Part shown: positions 8,963 to 15,286 of the stretch, in pieces
Layout of the letters: each line of letters opens with the position of its first letter
How positions within the stretch are numbered: the first letter of the stretch is position 1
Assembly (NCBI GenBank): GCA_009760855.2
Contig: WPIO01000246.1
Span: 188,001-203,286, forward strand
Direction: 5' to 3'
DNA from: Cristatella mucedo
Taxonomy: Eukaryota > Bryozoa > Phylactolaemata > Cristatellidae
DNA length: 15,286 bases
Notes under the pieces: model-generated
What the model saw: only the letters and a program-made list of their open reading frames with translations
Databases searched by the model: none
What the model was told of the DNA's origin: nothing
Translations under genes and position numbers: made by a program

Positions 8963-9115
8963 TAACCCTGTGCATGTCACCTCTCTTCACGTTATCCTTG
9001 CTTTCTATGGGGCATGCTACCTCTAACCATTCGATCGTGCTTCCTTTGCTGCAAATGTGAAATACCTATAAAGATAAGGAATTCTATAAGGCTGCTTTAT
9101 CGAATGTATTATTTA
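8963..9115 (+). mobile_element. CR1/L2-like copy E, displaced 3' UTR end
   Basis: Begins TAACCCTGTGCATGTCACC, exactly where the 3' UTR of copy E broke off at 7719, with TAA repeated at both edges. It continues through TTGCTGCAAATGTGAAATACC, a decayed terminal hairpin (about 9060-9100) and a GCTTTATCGAATG end followed by an AT-rich tail. Its sequence groups with the 1432-1585 3' UTR rather than with the majority copies. Confidence 0.72.
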
Positions 9116-9539
9116 TCAATATTACTAGGCATCAGTGTTTCTGTTCCCAGAAAAGTCAGTAGAAAATAGTAAGCCTAGATTGTATATGAAATTAAGTTTC
9201 AAGGCCGTATAACATACGACGAATGTTACACGTAATGTTGATCACAGACAGGATCGGCCTGATGTGTCCTTATTATTATGCACTGAGTGTTATTTTCTTC
9301 CCATCCTCAACTGAAAGCACAACACTGAGCCTACTGCAGGCACTCCCAGTCATAACAACGACTATTTTTCTAAAATCAAAGCTAAGATAAGGAAACTGCA
9401 CTTACACAACTTCCAGACCAAAGCTACAAAGTTGTGCTGATCCAGCTCACAGCTACTAAGTTGTTATAAGCTAACTTGACACATTTTAGATGAAAGCATG
9501 TCTTTCATCAGCTGGCCGCACCCATAGGACAAGGGAAAA
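9116..9539. other. Unassigned stretch, no gene recognised
   Basis: No motif, RNA gene or repeat is recognised on either strand. Confidence 0.5.
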
Positions 9540-10040
9540 TGTGTTTGGTATAATAATATCATCAAATCTTAATCAAGTCTACTCAAGGTTAAAGACACCT
9601 TTATTCTGCACAGCTTGTTGTTTGTTCGCACAGCAGAGAGACAGCCGATGCCCAACACCGACAGTTTATTACTAACACATGGAGCCGAAGAGAGCACGGC
9701 TCCCCTCGGCCCCTGCTCTCACACGACTTCTCGTCCCCTGGTCAACTCTGATGATTCATCGACTACCACCGTGAACTGGCCGACCCTGATGGTGAATCCA
9801 CCATCTGGTCACCAGCTGGTCCATGCCACATCAAAGGCGGATCATGGCAGTGCACTGGCCGACCCTGATGGTGAATCCTCCATCTGGCCACCAGCTGGTT
9901 ACCGGCCTGTGTCCATACCACATCACAGGCTGACCACAGCTGTGCACCGGCACCTCTCGGTGGTCCTTCTAACTGCTCACCAGTGGCTTATCAGGAGCCT
10001 GCATACAATACATACATACGAACTACACAGCTTTCGCTGA
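9540..10040 (-). other. Possible LTR-like region with degenerate tandem repeats
   Basis: On the minus strand the order is degenerate tandem repeats (9943 down to about 9736), a perfect 7-bp stem GGAGCCG/CGGCTCC (9681-9687 with 9697-9703), then AATAAA signals at 9665-9670 and 9600-9605. That order (enhancer-like repeats, stem-loop, poly(A) signal) resembles U3-R-U5 of an LTR. I see no convincing TG...CA ends, target duplication, primer-binding site or internal coding region, so a solo LTR is only a suggestion. A 141-codon plus-strand frame (9615-10040) spans the repeats and has no recognisable domain. Confidence 0.3.
9736..9990. repeat. Degenerate ~80-bp tandem repeat
   Basis: Two clear units start at 9772 and 9852, sharing ACTGGCCGACCCTGATGG, TGAATCC.CCATCTGG and CACCAGCTGGT. 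A more diverged unit start is visible at about 9736 (CTGGTCAACTCTGATG) and another at 9944 (GCACCGGCACC). Spacing is 80 bp and then 92 bp, so the array has gained or lost bases. Confidence 0.75.
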
Positions 10041-10064
10041 GCCACACTGAACTTGTATTATTTA

Positions 10065-10319
10065 TTCCCGTGTTCTTGCTTACATGTGCACGGTTTAGTG
10101 TACATTTACATTAATTACCAGAAGCCCAATCAAACCAGTGCCCTGCATGTTTTCTTGCAGGCTTTCGCATGCATGTCGGAGCACGATACCCTGTAAGCCA
10201 TTAACCTCGGTGCATTGCTTCTCTTGAAGAAAGTGGTGAAGCACCCGGGTAGAGACTTTGTTCTCTTGGGGTGGTATTCGTTCTAGCTATTATTACGGCT
10301 AGTAGCATTAGTATCGTGA
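10065..10319 (+). repeat. Possible dispersed repeat, copy 2
   Basis: Colinear with 5570-5805, including CATTAACCT at 10199-10207, the TTTGTTCTCTTGGGGTGGTAT block, and the closing TAGTAGCATTAGTATCGTG. See copy 1 for the shared blocks. No coding capacity. Confidence 0.45.
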
Positions 10320-10576
10320 TCACATGCTTAAGTCCGTCCTCATAAAAACGCTTGGCTATGAGCTTGTCTGTCTAGATCCAAGATGCGGCTCTATCTTAGG
10401 CTATGCATCTTATTTTCTTTGACCAGCAAATTTCCTTGAATTGCAGGGCCTACTGCAACACTCCAAAACCAATTTTTAGTGCCCTTGGCAAGACTTGCTG
10501 TCATCACAAAAAGGAAGGCCAGCACCACATAGCGATTTTTGCACCTGATCCTTCCGGTCTGCGACCTAATTGCAGA
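10320..10576. other. Unassigned stretch, no gene recognised
   Basis: One open frame crosses into the following retrotransposon copy and has no recognisable domain. Nothing else is seen. Confidence 0.45.
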
Positions 10577-10982
10577 ATATTAATAACAATAATAACAATA
10601 ATGCACTTGATAAAGCTCCTCAGAGAACTTAATCTCTTTCGAGGCACTTTACATATGCTGCAAAGGGAAATACAATTGAATGGTAAGTAAAATCATGCTT
10701 GAAAACAAACAAAATGAATAACATGGTTAGAGGTGACATGCACAGGGTCAGCATGAAATGTGGTTAGTGGCAGCATGCACATTGTCAGCACGCATAAGCA
10801 CGTCAAGGAAGAATCACAGGGACCCACTAAATGCTGTCCTAAATAGGTGTGTTTCTAAGTTCTGTTTAAATGTGGTCAGGTCAGGGGATGTTCTGTCGCA
10901 GGTCGGGAGGGAGTTCCAGGCTTTGGAGCATAGGAACTAATTGCACGGTTTCCAAAGGATTTAAGGTTTGTACGAGGTATTA
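10577..10982 (-). mobile_element. CR1/L2-like 3'-end fragment F
   Basis: Minus-strand copy truncated soon after the conserved ESNSLQIPHTNLK region. It contains the tail (10577-10602), hairpin 10612-10650, the 3' UTR with the 38-bp duplication, and about 160 bp of coding end (LKS/RAF, KAWNSLP and the SPDLTTF and FRTAFSGSL equivalents, with indels). TATTA occurs at both edges (10578-10582 and 10978-10982) and could be a target duplication, but the right one overlaps bases that the family normally carries. Confidence 0.85.
10612..10650 (-). repeat. 3'-terminal hairpin of copy F
   Basis: In element sense the arms start AAAGTGCC and end GGAGCTTT with the ATTAAG loop. One pair of the upper stem is mismatched compared with the other copies. 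Confidence 0.65.
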
Positions 10983-11774
<792 letters not shown>

Positions 11775-12259
11775 AACTCTTTGGATAGGGATGCCACATT
11801 AATGTTGGCCGAAGCGTTTGTCGCATCAAGTCCTGACTTCTGTCGCTCACTATGACCTCAACCAACTTTGTGCCTTCACAAAAACAAGCTCACAGCCAGT
11901 GAACAAATCTAAAGGTAAAATTGCCATGACAGTTTCCACTCCAAAATTATACATTTTCCCGTCGACCCCACTGGCTTCTCCTCAAGCAGCCCATCGATTT
12001 TATAATTCGATCGTGCATTTCAAGTTTCCTTCATTCTCTTGCTTCATCCGAGCTACTAACACATCAGGCTGGGCATCGTATCACCTGCTCTCCTGTGGAA
12101 ATCTCTTCCAAATCTCAAATATATTGGATACCGTGCCTTTTGTTTGAATGCACCCAGAACCTAATCCCATTAAAATCCTATATAGAACCTTTATCCCAGA
12201 ACCTATATAATCATTCTCAATTGATGTCATGACAACCCTGACTTAGGGATATTTATGGA
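11775..12259 (+). mobile_element. Old diverged CR1/L2-like copy H, 5' portion
   Basis: Weak but ordered matches to the family: NSLDRDATLMLAEAFVASSP then DFCRSL (11775-11850, the equivalent of CLDKDT..KLVHAFVTSR.DYCNSLL); HWLLLKQPIDF (about 11965-12000, equivalent of LHWLPVKQRIDFK); FLHSLAS; a HQAGHRITC-like stretch; GYRAF-like bases near 12130; and a CCTGACTTAGGGATATTT stretch (equivalent of SPDL..F). Stops and frameshifts are frequent. The copy breaks at 12256-12259 (TGGA), where a minus-strand copy begins, and resumes at 13099. Confidence 0.72.
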
Positions 12260-12293
12260 TAATAATAATTATAACAATAATAATGCACTTGAT

Positions 12294-12333
12294 AAAGCTC
12301 CCTCAGAAAACTCAATCTCTCTCTAGGCGCTTT
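12294..12333 (-). repeat. 3'-terminal hairpin of copy G
   Basis: In element sense the arms start AAAGCGCCTAGAGAG and end GGGAGCTTT. One upper-stem pair is mismatched; otherwise it is as in the other copies. Confidence 0.7.
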
Positions 12334-12495
12334 ACATTAGCTGCAAAGGGAAATGCACTTGAAAGGTGAGTCATATCATGCTTGATAAACAAACAAAATG
12401 AATAACATGGTTAGGTGTGACATGCACAGGGTCAGCATGCAAATGTGGGTAGAGCAGCATGCACAGTGTCAGCACGTATAAGCATGAAGGACGAA

Positions 12496-13097
12496 TCACA
12501 GGGACCCACTTAATGCGGTCCTAAATATGTGTGTTTTTAAATTCTTTTTAAATGTGGTCTGGTCAGGTGATGTTCTGACGCAGGTCAGGAGGGAGTTTCA
12601 GGCTTTGGGAGCATACGAACTAAAAGCACAGTCTCCAAGGGATTAGAGGTTTGTATGAGCTATTTGTAGACTGTTGGATTCCGAAACGCAGGTGGTACGT
12701 TGCTTGGCCTGATGGGGGAGTATATCTGAGAGATAGGCTGAAGCCCAAGAATGAAGTGACCTAAAAGTGAGTGACAAAACCTTGAAGTCAATCGGTCGCT
12801 TGAATGGTAGCCAGTGTAGGTCGGCCAGAAGTGGTGTAATGTTGCAACTGCGAAGCTCACGACAGACAAGCCAGCTGCTGAGTTTAGCACCAGCTGCAAT
12901 CGCCTGATCGCACATGCTGGCAGGCCAGCAAGCAGTGAGTTGCAGTAGTCATGACGGGATGTCACGAATGCATGGACCAACTTTGACCTGGTATCCTTAT
13001 CTAAACAAGCCCTAATTTTAGCAACGTTATGAAGATGAAAATAGGCCGATTTGACTGTGGAGCTGATATGGTCGTCTAACGAGAGGTCGCTTTGGAA
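12496..13097 (-). pseudogene. CR1/L2-like RT C-terminal region, frameshifted
   Basis: The longest open frame here (12660-13142, 160 codons) is misleading. Its first ~15 residues are antisense of copy H beyond the insertion edge. Its middle is genuine family sequence: FQSDLSLDDHISSTVKSAYF, AKIRACLDKDTRSKLVHAFV, and DYCNSLLAGLPACAIRRLQL followed by VLNSAAG. A frameshift near 12890 then moves the native frame, which continues as LVCRELRSCNITPLLADLHW, PFKRPIDFKVLSLTFRSLHS and AYLSDILPHQAKQRTTC to ESNSLQ. The remaining C terminus follows with small indels to the stop. There is no catalytic core in this copy. Confidence 0.85.
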
Positions 13098-13200
13098 GAA
13101 GCTGAACACCATCATATTCAGAAATGCATTAGCTGTGCTCATGTAAACTGCTCTTAGTGCGTTTACGCATGCTGTACCTACAATAACTAAACCGCGGAAA
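13094..13200 (+). mobile_element. Old CR1/L2-like copy H, displaced 3' portion
   Basis: The plus strand from 13099 reads KLNTIIFRNALAVLM and then TAA (13144-13146). This aligns residue for residue, stop included, with the family C terminus (LKTHLFRTAFSVSL plus stop). The following bases match the start of the family 3' UTR, including GCATGCTG at 13168. Possible decayed 3' UTR and hairpin remains (GTGCCTATA and AAGTTCTCAAAGGCATTTAG) reach about 13305. It is the continuation of 11775-12259. Confidence 0.72.
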
Positions 13201-13309
13201 TTCTTTATTTATAGCATATGCCAAGTGCCTATAACAGTAACCGATAGATTGATCAACAGTTGACCTTGTCAGTAAGTTCTCAAAGGCATTTAGTAAATTC
13301 CTCGAGGTA

Positions 13310-13940
13310 CTGGCTCATCATAGGCACACGGGACATGTACTGTACACTTACACGATGAAATCGGTGACTCGACGTTTAAAGCTTCACTATAAAAATGTCT
13401 GCATGGCATTGTATGCTTTTTTAAAAGAACTTATCCTTGATCCTTTCGCGGCCCCTCTAGTCTTCCAGGCTTTTATCTGTTTACTATTGCTAGCTTGGAT
13501 TCTAGATAATATGAAGTGCTGCGAGATAAATGATGCAGTTCTTATAGGGCACCTAAAATGCCCATTCATTGCACTGGCGGCCTGTTTATCTATAGGATAA
13601 CTACTATGCACAGAGAGGATTATGAATACCTGAATGTATGCATATAAATTCAGATATACACAAAAATATAGGTACAGTAGCTCAAGTACATTAACTTAGC
13701 ACTACCTGGTAATCATTGGCAATCTTAACATTGAATTTTACAAAAACAACCTATACATGTATCATTGTCCAAGATGTATATATTTATACGTATGCCCGTG
13801 TTTGCGTTTATCGGTGTCTGTATGTCAAAATGGTGCACATGCTGCCCTATTGGTTGCCATGCTAGGCAAGTTGAACATGCACTGAAGTATTTTTTGAGGT
13901 TTCCGATTTGCTTTGGAATCAGTCGCAGTTTATAAAAGAA
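13310..13940. other. Unassigned stretch, no gene recognised
   Basis: Two antiparallel open frames at 13355-13611 of 74-81 codons have no motif; the plus one is partly hydrophobic. 13620-13860 is AT-rich with alternating purine-pyrimidine stretches. Nothing else is seen. Confidence 0.45.
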
Positions 13941-13942
13941 AC

Positions 13943-14308
13943 TGTGTGTACTGTGTGTACACTGAGATGGGCATCCACAAAAAGTCTTCGTAATTTCACG
14001 AGAAGACGGTTCAATCCGGTGGCTACGGTGCTATCCCCGACCAAGGTCAGGTTGAGGTCGTAAGCTTGAGTATCATGGCACGTGTGAAGCAACTGAATAG
14101 GCATTAATTTCCCATTGGCTGCTATGCAAATAAGTTTTAAAATACACTTATTATTATTGCACAGCCTATGACCTAGGACCAAATAATAGTTGCAGCATGC
14201 CAGTGACAGCAACCACAAGTACATAAAGAGCAAGTGACAATGATAACATTTCGGATTCATAATTGGTTTGCCCATAACTAGTAAGTTAAGTTCTGCCTTG
14301 AGTGAGTT
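13943..14308 (-). pseudogene. Possible second CR1-like RT fragment with an in-frame insertion
   Basis: A 167-codon minus-strand frame (13919-14422) contains two stretches that look like neighbouring landmarks of a CR1/L2-like RT thumb region: NSLKAELNLLVMGKP (14264-14308; compare the common LNxxKTELLVxG pattern) and LTLVGDSTV...VKLRRLFVDAHLSV (about 13952-14044; compare GDSTV...VRNLGVxFDxxLS). These differ from the majority family here, so this would be another family. About 65 residues separate them where 10-20 are usual, and the extra part includes a hydrophobic run. The match is by eye and modest; a chance frame remains possible. Confidence 0.42.
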
Positions 14309-14328
14309 CTTTGGGTACGCTTTGTTGT

Positions 14329-14437
14329 AAGAAAAGTACCCTTTCAGGACATTTCCCTTTTCACTCCTCCTCATGCTTATTATCGTTCGCATTTCGAAGT
14401 CTTGAAATGGAAAATGTCCCAAAAGTTTACTTTTCTT
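14329..14437. repeat. Imperfect inverted repeat, 29-bp arms
   Basis: Arms at 14329-14357 and 14409-14437 match at about 24 of 29 positions when one is reversed and complemented (AAGAAAAGTA..CTTT..GGACATTT.CC), around a 51-base spacer. It could be the ends of a very small non-autonomous DNA transposon or a simple hairpin. No target duplication was found. Confidence 0.6.
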
Positions 14438-14549
14438 TTATCATTAAAAACTGCGTCTGTTTTGAGATTCGATGTAGTGCTCTTCACGTTAGAGACAAGC
14501 GCATTACACATTGTTCCAATAATTCAACTGTCTGACTCACATATAGAAA

Positions 14550-15034
14550 TTACGTACTTGAAATTCGTCTCATACTTTCTATTTCTTTTTCATACTGACC
14601 AATGAATGCTCTCTGGCAACTGTTCTATTCATTCTTTCAACTAATGCAACACTCCTTTTACTAGTACCTTCAATAATTTGTGTTTCATGTTTTTTCATCG
14701 CTTTAGCAAACTCACTTTTAAACTCCGATCCTGAATCAACTGTAATTTTCTTTAACCATTTCAAAGGACCTTTATTGTAAATATCTATTACTGCTTTTGT
14801 TACTTCTTTAGAAGACTTTGTTTTAGGAGGTATGGAATCTTTATATCTACTAGCAACATCAATAACACTAAGTGTATATTTATATCCAGAATCATTAGGC
14901 ATGTATAAAATGTCTGCTTGATGATTTTCATTAGGCTCAACAATATTAAAGAAACCTTCTGGAATTTTCTTTGGTCTTGGTTTGAATACTTGACTTATAT
15001 CTGAGTCCGGATTGAATTTACCTTCTTTTTTCTT
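14550..15034 (-). pseudogene. rve-type (DDE) integrase catalytic domain, frameshifted
   Basis: Integrases of this superfamily cut and join element ends into host DNA using an Asp-Asp-Glu triad. On the minus strand the frame is open from 15034. It shows HQADILYMP with the first Asp at 14912-14914, LSVIDVASRYK, GPLKWLKKITVDSGSEF with the second Asp at 14735-14737, and VALVERMNRT with the Glu at 14636-14638. There are 58 residues between the Asps and 32 between Asp and Glu, slightly under the usual 35. The first Met lies at 14902, after the first catalytic Asp, so it cannot be the true start. A TGA bounds the frame at 15035-15037. Near 14606-14614 a frameshift moves the reading to FIGQYEKEIE, which continues to a stop at 14550-14552. 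No N-terminal zinc domain or chromodomain is seen. Polinton/Maverick-like origin is possible but unproven. Confidence 0.8.
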
Positions 15035-15049
15035 TCATTTAGAGTTTAA

Positions 15050-15286
15050 AATGACATACTATATATAATTAAAACATTATTTGTAACCTGTTTAAATATA
15101 TTTAATGAAACTGATTATCTAGAGGGAAAACATTCTTACTGTCATCAAGAAATCAAGAGATCAAAAAGAAAATATGAAATACGGTGCGATATTTGTGATA
15201 AAAATATGAATGAAACAGAATTTGATTCTAGTCTTATGTGCAATGGTGCAATTATAATTTGCTCTTATTGTAACATAATAACTCAC
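15050..15286 (+). CDS. Hypothetical zinc-ribbon-like protein, partial at window end
   Basis: Open for 79 codons from just after a stop at 15047-15049 to the window edge. I do not recognise the protein. It is lysine-rich in the middle and carries two cysteine pairs, RCDIC (C46, C49) and CSYC (C71, C74), giving CxxC-x21-CxxC, with further Cys at 14, 31 and 64 and His at 28, 32 and 79. That pattern suits a four-cysteine zinc ribbon. The only in-frame Met codons visible are late (15206 and another near 15236), after the first CxxC. The true start is therefore either upstream through an intron or frameshift, or non-ATG, or the frame is broken. Base composition matches the neighbouring integrase rather than the rest of the window. 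Confidence 0.5.

Larger units (their letters stand above)
12260..13097 (-). mobile_element. CR1/L2-like copy G inserted in copy H
   Basis: Minus-strand insertion with tail (12260-12284), hairpin 12294-12333, 3' UTR with the duplicated 38-bp units, stop 12496-12498, and coding back to FQSDLSLDDHISSTVKSAYF near its 5' end. TGGA flanks it at 12256-12259 and 13093-13096. The right TGGA coincides with bases found in other copies at this position, so the duplication could partly be microhomology. Removing this copy rejoins copy H in order. Confidence 0.87.
14550..15286. other. AT-rich block with divergently arranged frames
   Basis: Hand counts of seven 60-base lines in this block gave about 15-33% GC, against roughly 40% or more in much of the window. 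The block holds a broken integrase on the minus strand and a zinc-ribbon-like frame on the plus strand that is open from just 15 bases beyond the integrase frame. Compact, divergently arranged, AT-rich genes next to an rve integrase would fit a Polinton/Maverick-like element or another integrase-bearing element. No terminal repeat is visible because the window ends inside it. Confidence 0.6.

Noticed and set aside
8818-9115. Twin-priming (5' inversion) of a single insertion
   Set aside because: The inverted piece and the 3' piece are separated by some 300 bp in family coordinates, while each joins perfectly to another neighbour (8229 and 7719). Nested insertion explains both junctions better.
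9615-10040. 141-codon plus-strand frame as a protein-coding gene
   Set aside because: It runs through the degenerate ~80-bp repeats, has no domain or exon context, and the opposite strand shows LTR-like signals.

Overview
The window looks like a piece of a repeat-rich metazoan genome, probably an aquatic invertebrate; I cannot name the species. The evidence is many 5'-truncated CR1/L2-like (Jockey-superfamily) non-LTR retrotransposon fragments with TAA/ATT tails, long gene-free stretches, minisatellites, a (GA)n microsatellite, and no bacterial gene organisation. I recognise no intact host gene, tRNA or rRNA gene. Almost every open frame is a broken transposon piece or a chance frame.

Layout. 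66-535 (+) and 1166-1585 (+) are decayed CR1/L2-like pieces. 1732-1957 is a 34-bp minisatellite. 3147-4434 (-) is the longest copy and carries the RT motifs GVPQGS and YADD, a 3' UTR, a terminal hairpin and the tail. 4435-7291 is mostly unassigned, except a possible dispersed repeat at 5570-5805 whose second copy is at 10065-10319. 7292-9115 is a three-level nest: an old + copy is split by a - copy, which is itself split by a younger + copy. 9540-10040 holds a degenerate ~80-bp repeat with LTR-like signals on the minus strand. 10577-10982 (-) is another 3' piece. 11313-11458 is (GA)n. 11775-13200 is a second nest: a diverged + copy split by a - copy with a likely 4-bp target duplication. 13943-14308 (-) shows motifs of a second, different CR1-like RT.

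From about 14550 to the end the DNA becomes distinctly AT-rich (15-33% GC in lines counted by hand). It carries a broken rve-type (DDE) integrase on the minus strand and, starting 15 bp away on the plus strand, an open frame with a CxxC-x21-CxxC zinc-ribbon pattern that runs off the window. This looks like the edge of a different, compact mobile element.

Nothing here forms a working pathway. The useful content is the transposon history: two CR1/L2-like 3' UTR subfamilies, a relative age order from the nesting, a conserved 3' hairpin, and the AT-rich integrase-bearing block. I found no convincing previously undescribed system; the AT-rich block is the best candidate for follow-up.
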